Shown: piece after piece, positions 53,643-62,892 of the stretch
Layout of the letters: each line of letters starts with the position of its first letter
Numbering within the stretch: position 1 is the stretch's first letter
NCBI RefSeq assembly: GCF_024582835.1
Contig: NZ_CP102097.1
Location: forward strand, 248,001 to 312,000
DNA: 64,000 bases
Origin: Vibrio japonicus
Lineage (GTDB): Bacteria; Pseudomonadota; Gammaproteobacteria; Enterobacterales; Vibrionaceae
Direction: 5' to 3'
Program-made: the position numbers and the translations under genes
The notes under the pieces: model-generated
Seen by the model: the letters and a program-made list of their open reading frames with translations, nothing else
What the model was told of the DNA's origin: nothing
Database searches by the model: none

Positions 53643-55594
53643 TATGCGATCCTCCGTTGTTCGCTATCCACCAGTGTCAGCTCATGTTGAATAAGCGTTT
53701 CTATCACCAGCGACGTTTGAATGCGTGTCTTGGTTCCATCCTGATAAGTGATCACCGTATCGACGTCCACAGTCGGCGCGGCGCTGTAAATGGTCTCGAT
53801 GATGTCACCGTATTTCTCGGCAACCACACCACGACGCACTTTACGTGTACGAGTTAGCTCGCCGTCATCCGCGTCCAGCTCTTTATAAAGCAGAATAAAT
53901 TTGCTGATTTTCTGTGCGTCTGGCAGCGATTCATTCACTTTCAGCACTTCTTCGCGAATCGCCTTATACACTTCTGGCTGTGCAGAAAGGTTGGTGTAGT
54001 TGGTAAACGCAATCCCCTTTTGCTCCGCCCACTTCGCGACAATCGCATAACGGATACAGATAATCGCAGAGAGCCAAGGTCGGCCTTTGCCCACCACCAC
54101 CGCTTCCGCGATAAATGGCGAGAACTTGAGTTTGTTTTCAATAAACTGAGGTGAATAGCGGTCGCCGTGGCTGGTTTCTGACATGTCTTTCAGACGGTCA
54201 ATCACCACTAAGTGACCAGAATCTTTAAAGTAGCCCGCATCGCCTGTGTGCATCCAACCGTCTTGAACATCTTCATCGTACGCCGCTTGGTTATTGAGAT
54301 AGCCGGTAAACATGCCGGTACTTTTCGCGATGATCTCACCCACCCCATTGCTGTCTGGGTTGATGACTTTCACGTCCGCATTGTCAAATGCGACACCAAC
54401 TGAATCGTAATCCACGTCATCGGCTTGGTGTACGGTGTACGCGCCACACATTTCGGTCTGGCCATAAAGCTGTTTGAGTGGCACACCGATCGCTTGCAGA
54501 TAACGGAACGTGTCTGGCCCCATTGCCGCACCACCAGTAGCCGCAGAAGTCAGATTCGAGAAACCTAAACGGTCGCGTAGAGCGCGCAGAAGAATCCATT
54601 CCGCCAGCTTAGAACGCTTGCCCTGATCCAGTGCTTTGTTCGCCAAGCTCATGCCTAGTTTGTACATCTTTTGCTTAAACGGTGTGGAGTCCATCATGCG
54701 TGCAGACACATCCGCCACAATGTTTTCCCATACTCGCGGTGCAAGCAGCACGAAGTTCGGACCAATCTCGCGCAAGTCAGACATCATGGTCTCTTGCTCT
54801 TCCACAAAGTTGACGATTTGACGAGAAATCAACGCCTGACCAACCACGTAAACCTGCTCCATGATCCAAGGAAGAGGAAGTACAGAAACGTAGTTGTCGC
54901 CCGGAGAACGTGGGTCCGCACGCAAGTAAGCCGCACAGTGATCTAAAAAGGAGCCGCTGTGTAGCTGTGCCAGTTTCGGTTTTGAGGTCGTACCCGAGGT
55001 GGTACAAAGAATCGAGAGATCGCTGCCTTTGGTTGCATCAACCATACTTGGATATTTGTTTGGTTCCGATTTATCGATCTGTTGTCCCTTTTGGTAGATT
55101 TTCTCTACATCGATAAGCCGTGGATCATCGTATTTGCGCATCCCGCGTGGGTCGCAGTAAATGATGTATTCCACACTTGGGATTTCATCGCCGAGCTCAA
55201 GCAGTTTATCGCATTGCTCTTCATCTTCGGCAATCACAACTTTTGCTTTGGCGTAGTTGATTAAGTACGCCACTTCTTCGTGCATGGAATCTTGATAGAT
55301 ACCCAATGAATAGCCTTTGATCGCGTGCGCCGCTAACTCGCCCCATACCCATTCAGGTCGGTTGTCACCTAACAGGCCAACCACATCTTGCTCGCCGATG
55401 CCTAAATCTTGTAGCGCCAGTGCCATCCACTTGACTCGGTTTTCGTAATCCTGCCAAGTAAACTCTCGCCAAATACCGAACTCTTTCTCACGCATTGCCA
55501 CTTGCTCTGGCCAGTGCTTGGCATTGTGCTGCAACACTTTTGGAAAGGTATCTAAGCTGGTTATATCTGCCCAATCATTATGTTGCTGTGCCAT
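53642..55594 (-). CDS. Long-chain-type AMP-forming acyl-CoA ligase
   Basis: Adenylate-forming enzyme of 650 aa of the long-chain acyl-CoA synthetase (ACSBG/plant LACS-like) group. It has TGGAAMGPDTFRYLQAIGVPLKQLYGQTEMCG and GWMHTGDAGYFKDSGHLVVIDRLKD, with ELTRTRKVRR near the C terminus. The ATP loop is atypical: TTSGTTSKPKLAQL in place of TSGTTGxPKG, so two Gly are replaced. It sits between livG (1-bp overlap) and livH, so it probably activates the imported acid. The natural substrate is unknown. Confidence 0.85.
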   Translation of the reverse strand: MAQQHNDWADITSLDTFPKVLQHNAKHWPEQVAMREKEFGIWREFTWQDYENRVKWMALALQDLGIGEQDVVGLLGDNRPEWVWGELAAHAIKGYSLGIYQDSMHEEVAYLINYAKAKVVIAEDEEQCDKLLELGDEIPSVEYIIYCDPRGMRKYDDPRLIDVEKIYQKGQQIDKSEPNKYPSMVDATKGSDLSILCTTSGTTSKPKLAQLHSGSFLDHCAAYLRADPRSPGDNYVSVLPLPWIMEQVYVVGQALISRQIVNFVEEQETMMSDLREIGPNFVLLAPRVWENIVADVSARMMDSTPFKQKMYKLGMSLANKALDQGKRSKLAEWILLRALRDRLGFSNLTSAATGGAAMGPDTFRYLQAIGVPLKQLYGQTEMCGAYTVHQADDVDYDSVGVAFDNADVKVINPDSNGVGEIIAKSTGMFTGYLNNQAAYDEDVQDGWMHTGDAGYFKDSGHLVVIDRLKDMSETSHGDRYSPQFIENKLKFSPFIAEAVVVGKGRPWLSAIICIRYAIVAKWAEQKGIAFTNYTNLSAQPEVYKAIREEVLKVNESLPDAQKISKFILLYKELDADDGELTRTRKVRRGVVAEKYGDIIETIYSAAPTVDVDTVITYQDGTKTRIQTSLVIETLIQHELTLVDSEQRRIA

Positions 55595-56394
55595 TATGCA
55601 CTCTCCTCTAATGTCGGTAGTTCTTCACCCAAGTACGCCTGTTTCACGTGTGGGTTCGCCATCACTTCTTCCGGTTCGCCCATGGCAATGTGTTTACCAA
55701 AATCCAAAACCAACACGCGGTTAGAGATGTCCATCACCACGCCCATGTCGTGTTCAATCATGATGATGGTGATATCGAGTTCTTCGTTCAGATCCATGAT
55801 GAAGCGCGCCATGTCTTCCTTTTCTTCTAGGTTCATCCCGGCCATTGGCTCATCTAGCAATAACAGCTTTGGCTTTAATGCAATCGCACGAGCCAGTTCA
55901 ACACGTTTGCGTAAACCGTATGAAAGTGTTCCAGCTGTGGCTTTGCGGATGTGTTGGATCTCAAGAAAGTCGATGACGTCCTCCACGTACTTGCGGTGCG
56001 CCATCTCTTCTTTTTGCGCGTTAGAGAACCAATAAAGCGGGCCTGTCACGAAGTTGTTTTTTAGTAGGTGATGTCGACCAACCATGATGTTGTCGAGCAC
56101 AGACATGTGTGAAAAGAGGGCTAAGTTTTGAAAGGTTCTTCCCAAACCTAACTCAGCGCGTTGACTCGGTGTTCGTTTGGTAACGTCGTTTCCAGCAAAG
56201 ACTACAGAACCTTTATTGGGTGTGTATCGACCAGAGATGCAGTTGAGCATCGAGGTTTTGCCAGCACCATTGGGACCAATGATTGAAAAGATTTCCTTTT
56301 CATTCACATGGAAGCTCACGTCGGTTAAAGCTTTCACCCCACCAAAGGCCAATGAAATATCGTTTACCTGCAAAAGAGGTGTTTCCGATACCAT
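55594..56394 (-). CDS. livG: LIV-type ABC transporter ATP-binding protein (LivG)
   Basis: First ATPase of the transporter and first gene of the seven-gene operon, 266 aa. Walker A is GPNGAGKTSML, the signature TLSYGLRKRVELARA and Walker B LLLLDEPMAGMN, the LivG-type reading. The start at 56394 has GGGAG 8 bp upstream. Two upstream in-frame ATG codons (56412, 56430) lack an SD. A LiuR-type palindrome lies about 110 bp upstream. Confidence 0.9.
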   Translation of the reverse strand: MVSETPLLQVNDISLAFGGVKALTDVSFHVNEKEIFSIIGPNGAGKTSMLNCISGRYTPNKGSVVFAGNDVTKRTPSQRAELGLGRTFQNLALFSHMSVLDNIMVGRHHLLKNNFVTGPLYWFSNAQKEEMAHRKYVEDVIDFLEIQHIRKATAGTLSYGLRKRVELARAIALKPKLLLLDEPMAGMNLEEKEDMARFIMDLNEELDITIIMIEHDMGVVMDISNRVLVLDFGKHIAMGEPEEVMANPHVKQAYLGEELPTLEESA

Positions 56395-56503
56395 AGTTGA
56401 TCTCCCTTTCATTTTTTGAGTGCTTTCCATTGAGCACTATCTGGAATCAAACTTAATTTTGATACTGGTAACCGCTTCTACACCTAGGCATCAATATTCA
56501 TTC

Positions 56504-56524
56504 AGTTTACGTAAACGTCAAGTT
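56504..56524. promoter_or_regulatory. LiuR-type operator before the LIV-ligase operon
   Basis: The core TTTACGTAAACGTCAA (56506-56521) includes a perfect 12-bp palindrome GTTTACGTAAAC. It differs at one base from the site before the ivd operon 39 kb away. It lies upstream of livG and downstream of the end of the ETF-QO gene. Confidence 0.72.
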
Positions 56525-56637
56525 TTAATCAGGATAGTGTTTCGGTAAGTAAGTTGCAATCAACTTACTCAATAAACATTTGAACTAACGCAAACTTTAA
56601 GTAAATAAATTGTTACGGATTTGTTTATATAAATTGA

Positions 56638-58275
56638 CTACATATTTGGGTAGTTAGGACCACCGCCACCCTCTGGTGGAGTCCAGGTAATATTTTGGCT
56701 AGGATCCTTGATATCGCAGGTCTTACAGTGAATACAGTTTGCTGCATTGATCTGTAGTTCAGGCTGTTTTTCACTGTGCACAATTTCGTACACCCCCGCA
56801 GGACAATAACGCTGTGCAGGCTCGGCATAGAGCACCAAATTCTGCTCAATTGGTATGAGATGACTGGTAAGTTGTAAGTGACAGGGCTGATCTTCTTCAT
56901 GGAAGATATTGGACAAATAAACGGAAGAAAGGCGATCGAAACTTAAAACACCGTCAGGTTTGGGATAAGTAATCACGTTGCTGCTTTTAGCCAACACCAT
57001 CGCTCGGTGATCAGGCTTATCGCAACGTATATTCCACTTTGCTTTGCCTTTTAACACGTTGTGCTCCAGCAGCGCTAACCCTCCGCCAAGCCACGAACCA
57101 AATTTGTGTATACCGCTAGAGAAGTTCCGCGCTTGATAAAGCTCTTCATAGAGCCAAGACTGTTCGAAGTGTTTCTGATAGTCAGCGGTAACCGATTGAT
57201 TTGAAATCGCTTCAATGACTGCTTCCGCCGCAATCATGCCTGATTTCATTGCGGTATGCGTGCCTTTGATTTTAGCTCCATTGAGTGTTCCAGCATCGCA
57301 GCCAATCAACAAGCCACCCGCAAATTGTTGTGTAGGAAGGGAATGAAAACCACCTTTGGTAATGGCTCTCGCACCATAGCTAATGCGCTTCCCATTTTTT
57401 AGGTACTGTTCAATCATCGGGTGATGTTTAAAACGTTGAAATTCGTCAAACGGACTCAGATGAGGATTCTTGTAATTAAGGTCAACAATCAAACCGACAG
57501 CAACTTGGTTGCCCTCAAGGTGATAGAGGTAGCTGCCGCCAGTTGCTTTGCTAGAAAGTGGCCAACCTAATCCATGAACAACTAGCCCTTGTTGGTGCTG
57601 CTCTTCTGGTATTTCCCACAGCTCTTTAAAACCAATAGCGTAATGTTGCGGTGTTTTATCTTCTGCCAGATTAAACTTGTTAATCAACTGCTTACCAATA
57701 TGACCTCTGGCACCTTCGGCAAACAGTGTAAACTTAGCACGAAGCTCGATACCCGGTTCGAAATTGGCTTTCTGTTCTCCGTTTTTGTCGAGCCCCATAT
57801 CCCCAGTGATCACGCCACAAACACGGTTTTGTTCATCAATAATGGCTCGGTTAGCACTAAAGCCGGGGTAGATTTCTACACCTAGGTTTTCTGCTTGCGA
57901 TGCCATCCAACGGCACAGACTGCCCAGACTTATGATGTAGTTTCCGTCATTGTGTAACGTGCTAGGTACTGCCCAAGATGGTAACTCGTGGCCATTGATT
58001 TCATTGCCCAAATAGTAAGTTTTATCTTGGTTTACTTTGGTATTGAGTGGTGCGCCTCTCTCTTCCCAGCCCGGAAACAGTTCGTCCAAACTGCGTGTTT
58101 CAAACACGGCTCCCGACAAAATATGCGCGCCAACTTCCGAACCTTTCTCTACAACACAAACTGAGATTTCTTGGTCTTTTTCCATTGCCAACTGTTTGAC
58201 GCGACAGGCAGCAGACAAGCCTGCCGGTCCCGCACCCACAATCAGAACATCAAACTCCATGCAGTCTCTTTCCAT
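56638..58275 (-). CDS. Electron transfer flavoprotein-ubiquinone oxidoreductase
   Basis: Membrane-associated flavoprotein of 545 aa that takes electrons from reduced ETF and reduces ubiquinone. It has FAD motif VLIVGAGPAGLSAA, GGLLIGCDAGTLNGAKIKGTHTAMKSG, and a C-terminal 4Fe-4S site CIHCKTCDIKDPSQNITW. It ends PPEGGGGPNYPNM, as is usual. It serves the acyl-CoA dehydrogenases of the liu/ivd locus. The start is at 58275, with AAGGGA upstream; 58260 is possible. Confidence 0.95.
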   Translation of the reverse strand: MERDCMEFDVLIVGAGPAGLSAACRVKQLAMEKDQEISVCVVEKGSEVGAHILSGAVFETRSLDELFPGWEERGAPLNTKVNQDKTYYLGNEINGHELPSWAVPSTLHNDGNYIISLGSLCRWMASQAENLGVEIYPGFSANRAIIDEQNRVCGVITGDMGLDKNGEQKANFEPGIELRAKFTLFAEGARGHIGKQLINKFNLAEDKTPQHYAIGFKELWEIPEEQHQQGLVVHGLGWPLSSKATGGSYLYHLEGNQVAVGLIVDLNYKNPHLSPFDEFQRFKHHPMIEQYLKNGKRISYGARAITKGGFHSLPTQQFAGGLLIGCDAGTLNGAKIKGTHTAMKSGMIAAEAVIEAISNQSVTADYQKHFEQSWLYEELYQARNFSSGIHKFGSWLGGGLALLEHNVLKGKAKWNIRCDKPDHRAMVLAKSSNVITYPKPDGVLSFDRLSSVYLSNIFHEEDQPCHLQLTSHLIPIEQNLVLYAEPAQRYCPAGVYEIVHSEKQPELQINAANCIHCKTCDIKDPSQNITWTPPEGGGGPNYPNM

Positions 58276-58334
58276 GGTTGTATTCCCTTCTTATTTGCAT
58301 GTTGCCAACTTGTTAAATAACAATATATTTAAAG

Positions 58335-58350
58335 TTGACGCAAACGTAAA
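58335..58350. promoter_or_regulatory. LiuR-type operator between ETF-QO and etfB
   Basis: TTGACGCAAACGTAAA; its reverse complement TTTACGTTTGCGTCAA matches the ivd-side site at 14 of 16 bases. It lies 60 bp before the divergent ETF-QO start and 83 bp before etfB, so one operator could serve both directions. Confidence 0.65.
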
Positions 58351-58380
58351 GGTAAATTAACATCATTTTAAAGACGTCAT

Positions 58381-58420
58381 CACATCGTCTTCACTGTAAA
58401 CACATAGTCTTCACTGTAAA
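58381..58420. repeat. Tandem 20-bp direct repeat before etfB
   Basis: cacatcgtcttcactgtaaa is followed directly by cacatagtcttcactgtaaa, 19 of 20 bases identical. The second copy runs into the etfB ribosome binding site. It lies in the 5' leader of etfBA. Confidence 0.85.
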
Positions 58421-58432
58421 AAGGAATCTAAC

Positions 58433-59185
58433 GTGAAAATACTAGTGCCAATTAAAAGGGTCATTGACCCCTACATTAAAGTTCGTGTTAAAGCGGACAA
58501 TAGCGATGTTGAAACCAATAACGTCAAGATGACGATTAACCCATTTTGCGAAATCGCCGTTGAAGAAGCAGTGCGACTTAAAGAACAAGGGATTGCAGAT
58601 GAAGTCATCGTGATGAGTGCTGGCGGTGCACAGTGCCAGGAACAGTTGCGTACTGCCCTTGCGCTGGGAGCCGATCGAGCCATTCATATCGACACGGCGG
58701 ACAAAATTGAACCGCTTGTCGTTGCAAAATTACTTAAAGCGCTGGTCGAGCAAGAGCAGCCGCAATTGGTCATTACAGGCAAACAATCGATCGATACGGA
58801 CAATAACCAAGTCGCTCAAATGCTGGCCGCTTTGCTTGATTGGCCACAAGCAACATTCGCATCGGATGTGAAGATTGAAGACCAAAAAGTGCAAGTTGTG
58901 CGAGAAGTTGATGGCGGATTGATGACGGTAGCAATGAATTTGCCTGCGGTGATCAGCACTGACTTACGCTTGAACGAACCTCGTTTTGCTTCATTACCTA
59001 ATATCATGAAGGCCAAACGCAAACCCCTAGATACAGTGACACCTGAAAGCCTAGGCGTTGAAGTGACGTTTAGCCAAACCATCACGGAAGTTACTCCACC
59101 AGCGGCTAGAAAAGGCGGTATCAAAGTGGAGTCTGTTTCAGAACTTCTCGATAAGCTACGTAACGAAGCAAAGGTGATTTCATGA
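58433..59185 (+). CDS. etfB: Electron transfer flavoprotein, beta subunit
   Basis: AMP-binding small subunit of ETF, 250 aa, the usual length. It starts with GTG at 58433 after AAGGA. It begins [18 protein letters not shown] and has the beta signature region [33 protein letters not shown] collects electrons from LiuA and the ivd acyl-CoA dehydrogenase. Its stop overlaps the etfA start (ATGA). Confidence 0.95.
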   Translation: MKILVPIKRVIDPYIKVRVKADNSDVETNNVKMTINPFCEIAVEEAVRLKEQGIADEVIVMSAGGAQCQEQLRTALALGADRAIHIDTADKIEPLVVAKLLKALVEQEQPQLVITGKQSIDTDNNQVAQMLAALLDWPQATFASDVKIEDQKVQVVREVDGGLMTVAMNLPAVISTDLRLNEPRFASLPNIMKAKRKPLDTVTPESLGVEVTFSQTITEVTPPAARKGGIKVESVSELLDKLRNEAKVIS

Positions 59186-60108
59186 AGAATCTAATTATTG
59201 CAGAACATGACAACAACCAACTGCACGCCGATACGTTGAAAGTGGTTAATGCTGCATGCCAAGTGAGCCAAGACAACACTCTGTTGGTCGTTGGTTTCCA
59301 GTGTGAAGAAGTGGCGCAACAAGCGAGCCGCGTCGATGGTATCTCGAAGGTAATTTGCATAGATGACGAATCGCTGGTGCACCAATTCGCAGAAAATATC
59401 GCGCCTGTCGTAGTCGGACTTGCTGAAGGCTTTGACGGCATTTGGGCTAACTCATCATCCAAAGGCAAAGATCTTGCGCCACGTATCGCAGCCAAGTGTG
59501 GAGTCGGGCAAATCTCGGATATCGTTCAAGTGGTGGATGAAAAAACGTTTATCCGCCCTATTTACGCAGGCAACGCTTTCGCTAAAGTGACTTCAAATGA
59601 CAGTTTGCGTGTGGTCACCGTGCGCGCGTCGGCCTTTGATCCTGTTGCTTGTAACAATCAAGTTGATATCGAGCATCAACCACTTACGGTTCAATCACCT
59701 GTCGTCGAACTAATCACGATCGATAAAACCATTTCAGAACGACCTGAACTCACCGCCGCAGAAGTGGTGATCTCGGGTGGCCGAGGTGTGGGAAGCAAAG
59801 AAAACTTCGCACTGATTGAGAAAGTCGCCGACAAACTTGGGGCAGCAATTGGGGCGTCCCGCGCTGCCGTTGATGCTGGCTTTGTGGCTAACGACTTGCA
59901 AGTTGGTCAAACCGGTAAAATTGTCGCACCTAAGCTTTACATAGCGGTTGGGATCTCCGGCGCTATCCAGCACTTGGCGGGAATGAAAGAGTCGAAGGTG
60001 ATTGTCGCCATCAACAAAGATCCGGATTCTCCCATCTTCGAAATCGCCGATTACGGATTAGTAGGCGACCTATTTGATGTGTTACCTCAGCTCGCTGAGC
60101 AGTTGTAA
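59182..60108 (+). CDS. etfA: Electron transfer flavoprotein, alpha subunit
   Basis: FAD-binding large subunit of ETF, 308 aa. The C-terminal FAD domain is complete: [65 protein letters not shown] and [20 protein letters not shown]. It partners EtfB and ETF-QO. It ends in a strong terminator. Confidence 0.95.
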   Translation: MKNLIIAEHDNNQLHADTLKVVNAACQVSQDNTLLVVGFQCEEVAQQASRVDGISKVICIDDESLVHQFAENIAPVVVGLAEGFDGIWANSSSKGKDLAPRIAAKCGVGQISDIVQVVDEKTFIRPIYAGNAFAKVTSNDSLRVVTVRASAFDPVACNNQVDIEHQPLTVQSPVVELITIDKTISERPELTAAEVVISGGRGVGSKENFALIEKVADKLGAAIGASRAAVDAGFVANDLQVGQTGKIVAPKLYIAVGISGAIQHLAGMKESKVIVAINKDPDSPIFEIADYGLVGDLFDVLPQLAEQL

Positions 60109-60131
60109 GCACTCCTATTTTTTGTGTGAGG

Positions 60132-60159
60132 GGTGAGCATGTTTGTGCTCGCCTTTTTT
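60132..60159 (+). terminator. Rho-independent terminator of etfBA
   Basis: An 8-bp stem ggtgagca / tgctcgcc (one G-U pair) with a 6-nt loop is followed by six T, 24 bp after the etfA stop. Confidence 0.88.
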
Positions 60160-60220
60160 ATGTCTGAAAGGTCAAAATTGTATAAGCTTGAACTAAGGGC
60201 ATTTACTGAAAAAGTGGATT

Positions 60221-60862
60221 ATGACGAGTTTGCGAATAAGCACTCTGATGGTGGCAGCGTTAGTGTCAGTTACTGCGGCCGCAGAGGTGGGCAATCACTG
60301 GCAATTTGATAGCGATGATGACGGGATAGCCATCTATTCTCGTGCGCATAAAGAAGGTTTGGTCGAGATTCGTGCTCAGATGTTCACGCCAACCAGTTAC
60401 AGCGCGTTTTTAACGTTATTGGAAGACAGCGACAATATTCCTAACTGGATAGATAACGCCAGTCACAGCCGAGTGTTGCATCAGATTTCGGCCACTGAAA
60501 ACATTGTTTATACACAATTCACCGCCCCGTGGCCTGCCAAAGATCGTGATATGGTCACCTATTCGAAGTATTGGGTTGATGAGTTTGGGTTCACGCTAAA
60601 GATCAAAGACGCGCCTCCTTCTACATACCCAAAACAAAGCGGCTATATTCGTATTCAGGCCGTTGACGCCACTTGGGTATTGCAAAAACTCACCAATGGC
60701 ACCACCTACATTGAGTACACGGCATTTGCCGATCCCGGTGGTCTGCTGCCAGATTGGTTAATGAACAAGCTCTCCAAAGAGAGTGCCCGTGCAACATTTC
60801 ACAACTTAAGAAACCAGCTGCCTAAGTACCAAAGATACGACCACCCGCAGATAGACGAGTGA
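60221..60862 (+). CDS. START-domain protein with signal peptide
   Basis: A 213-aa protein with a Sec signal peptide (STLMVAALVSVTAAA). A single START/SRPBCC-like lipid-binding domain follows: WQFDSDDDGIAIYSRAHKEGLVEIRAQM, WPAKDRDMVTYSKYW and YIEYTAFADPGGLLPDWLMNKL. Such domains form a hydrophobic pocket for lipids. It would act in the periplasm; the ligand is unknown. It is monocistronic, between etfBA and the convergent rsgA-like gene. Confidence 0.8.
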   Translation: MTSLRISTLMVAALVSVTAAAEVGNHWQFDSDDDGIAIYSRAHKEGLVEIRAQMFTPTSYSAFLTLLEDSDNIPNWIDNASHSRVLHQISATENIVYTQFTAPWPAKDRDMVTYSKYWVDEFGFTLKIKDAPPSTYPKQSGYIRIQAVDATWVLQKLTNGTTYIEYTAFADPGGLLPDWLMNKLSKESARATFHNLRNQLPKYQRYDHPQIDE

Positions 60863-60888
60863 GCTTATGTGATTTTTCGGCGATAAAG

Positions 60889-60913
60889 AGTCAGAACGGT
60901 TTCGTCCTGACTC
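60889..60913 (-). terminator. Hairpin between convergent genes, possible terminator
   Basis: gagtcag / ctgactc arms with further pairing inside give a strong 25-nt hairpin. TTTA follows on the minus strand. It lies between the START gene and the end of the rsgA-like gene. The T tract is short. Confidence 0.45.
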
Positions 60914-60947
60914 CTGATTGGCTTAAATTATCCCGAATTGAGGTGAT

Positions 60948-61991
60948 TTAGTACCCTTTCTTCATCAAGCGTTTTTCTGACACGATTGAACGATATGATT
61001 GACTGAGTTGTTTAAACCTGGCGCGCTGTTTATGTAAAGCGGTGCTATTTCTTTCTTGCTCACGGAGTAATTTGAAATAGTTGCTTAGTCTACGCTGGTC
61101 AATTTCACCCGTTTCAAGGGCTTGCAAAATAGCGCAACCTGGCTCGCTTTGGTGCTGACAATCGCTGAATCGACACATCTTGCTGAGCGCTTCGACATCA
61201 GCAAAAGTTTCACTCACGCCCGTTTCGCAGTCGGCAATCTGTAACTCCCGCATCCCTGGGGTATCAATCAGCACCCCACCGGAAGGCATAAAATGCAGAG
61301 AGCGCGACGTGGTTGTGTGGCGTCCCTTGCTGTCATCTTCGCGAATCGAGCCCGTTTGCTGAATCGACTTCCCCATTAAGGTATTGATCAAAGTTGATTT
61401 CCCTACCCCAGACGATCCCATAAAGGCGACGGTTTTACCGGTTTTACACCAAACACTTAAAACGTCACAACTGGCGCAGTCCAGTGCATTAACCGTTTCC
61501 ACCATTAACATCGGGTCACTCGCCTGAACGGCTGCGCGTTTGTCTTCACTGTCGTGACACAAATCGGCTTTAGTCAGAACCACCACTGGCTCAACACTGT
61601 ATTCATGGGCAAGTGCTAGGTAGCGTTCAATCCGACTAAGGTTGAAGTCGTCATTTAGTGAACTAACGATAAACAGGGTGTCGACGTTCGCAGCGATATA
61701 CTGCTCGGCCACTTTACTGCCGGGTGCGCGACGGCTGAACAACGAGGTTCGTTCCAGCTGCCGTACAAACAGATGATCATGGTCGAGTAGTATCCAATCT
61801 CCGACGGTCATCGCAGGCAGGCGGTGATGAATGGGCAGGTGGATTTCTCCGTATTCTGTCTGGATCGTATACCCACTACGGTGATGCGCCAGTACGCGGC
61901 CAATTGTTGCGGTCTCTAGATCATTCAGTGTCAGTTGTTGTTGAAATATTGGTTGCCAACCGAGTTGGTTGAGCGTAATTGATGAATTCAT
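60948..61991 (-). CDS. rsgA: RsgA-family circularly permuted GTPase (ribosome small subunit)
   Basis: GTPase of 347 aa with the RsgA order of motifs: an OB-fold N domain (about 20-85), then G4 TKAD (140-143), G1 GSSGVGKST (192-200), G3 DTPG (243-246), and a C-terminal zinc site Cys273, Cys278, His280, Cys286. RsgA helps maturation of the 30S subunit. The usual RsgA locus (orn/psd) is absent, so this is probably the second copy found in several vibrios; that is inference. A 21-codon ORF lies upstream. Confidence 0.88.
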   Translation of the reverse strand: MNSSITLNQLGWQPIFQQQLTLNDLETATIGRVLAHHRSGYTIQTEYGEIHLPIHHRLPAMTVGDWILLDHDHLFVRQLERTSLFSRRAPGSKVAEQYIAANVDTLFIVSSLNDDFNLSRIERYLALAHEYSVEPVVVLTKADLCHDSEDKRAAVQASDPMLMVETVNALDCASCDVLSVWCKTGKTVAFMGSSGVGKSTLINTLMGKSIQQTGSIREDDSKGRHTTTSRSLHFMPSGGVLIDTPGMRELQIADCETGVSETFADVEALSKMCRFSDCQHQSEPGCAILQALETGEIDQRRLSNYFKLLREQERNSTALHKQRARFKQLSQSYRSIVSEKRLMKKGY

Positions 61992-62137
61992 TGCTTTTCC
62001 CTACGCATACAGAATCGCGTTGCAAAGCGCTCTGTGCGCAATCAACAGAAAATGTGAGGGTCAAATGAATAGGCATAGACCCCGGTTAAGAAACACCGGG
62101 CAATAGATGGAAGTGAGAGAGGTTAAGAAGTTGCTGT

Positions 62138-62203
62138 TTATCTCAGCGTTGATTGTCCGCTCTGCTTCTCAATAGTTGCCGGGTGGGTTTTGAATACAAT
62201 CAT
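62138..62203 (-). CDS. Putative 21-aa small ORF upstream of the rsgA-like gene
   Basis: A 22-codon frame begins MIVFKTHPATIEKQ and ends TAA. A near-perfect TAAGGAG lies 7 bp before its ATG, the best ribosome binding site in this 350-bp gap. It is followed by a hairpin with cccggt / accggg arms and then, 146 bp on, the rsgA-like start. It could be a leader peptide or a free small protein. No homologue is known to me. Confidence 0.45.
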   Translation of the reverse strand: MIVFKTHPATIEKQSGQSTLR

Positions 62204-62310
62204 CAGATTCTCCTTACAGGTATGAATGTGTTTTGATAGTAGCACAGTTGTTACAAGATGCCACAAGGTTGGTATGACAGGGAATAGCAATCTGGACAGG
62301 TGGAATGGCA
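62204..62310. other. Rest of the gap between the rsgA-like gene and copI
   Basis: Carries the presumed promoter of the small ORF and rsgA-like transcript (leftward). I see no other ORF or RNA gene in it. Confidence 0.35.
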
Positions 62311-62332
62311 AGAGGCAGCATTCGCTGCCTCT
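62311..62332 (-). terminator. Hairpin after copI, possible terminator
   Basis: A perfect 9-bp stem agaggcagc / gctgcctct with a 4-nt loop, 10 bp beyond the copI stop. No clear T run follows on the minus strand, so it may act as an RNA-stabilising end instead. Confidence 0.5.
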
Positions 62333-62341
62333 GATTTAGTG

Positions 62342-62821
62342 CTATAGAGAGAGATTCATCACCATACCCGATTCAGCATGTCCTGGAATATTGCATGCAA
62401 ACTCCACGTTGCTGTCTCCATGAAAATGCCAAAGCAGTTGTTTTGCTTTACCCGGCTCAACCGTAACGGCATTCCCCGAGTCATGCATATGATTTGACAT
62501 CGTTTTCATCATTTCACGATGCTCTAGCTGCTCCTTAGATGATCCAATCGTAAATTCGTGATCCATCTTGCCGACATTCATCACCACAAACTGCACCACA
62601 TCGTTTGGTTCAATCTTTACTTCTTTCTTGAATTTAATCGTCATGTCATCATTCAAGACAACATGAACGACTTTGTCTGGTTTTGCCCCTTTCGCTGGCA
62701 TACCGACGTCTGACATACCTTCTACGTTCATCATCGAATGATCCATTTTAGAGTGGTCCATCTCTGCAAACGCAGATGTCGCTGTCACTGAAAGTAGAAC
62801 GGCTAATAATGTCTTGTTCAT
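62342..62821 (-). CDS. copI: CopI-like periplasmic cupredoxin (copper resistance)
   Basis: Periplasmic blue-copper protein of 159 aa. A signal peptide ends at about residue 19 (TATSAFA-EM), followed by a Met/His-rich segment (MDHSKMDHSMM). The cupredoxin domain has type-1 ligands His88 (KMDHEFTIG), Cys143, His148 and Met153 (ACNIPGHAESGM). Proteins of this layout protect against copper in vibrios and purple bacteria. It lies 71 bp after the CusA-type gene on the same strand, probably one operon. A CueR operator cannot be seen, as the promoter is outside the window. Confidence 0.85.
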   Translation of the reverse strand: MNKTLLAVLLSVTATSAFAEMDHSKMDHSMMNVEGMSDVGMPAKGAKPDKVVHVVLNDDMTIKFKKEVKIEPNDVVQFVVMNVGKMDHEFTIGSSKEQLEHREMMKTMSNHMHDSGNAVTVEPGKAKQLLWHFHGDSNVEFACNIPGHAESGMVMNLSL

Positions 62822-62892
62822 TTTGTATTCCTTACTAAAACGCTTGGATGAATTTGTAGGGTAAGGTTTCTGCTCCCTCCCTAGCGGTTAAC

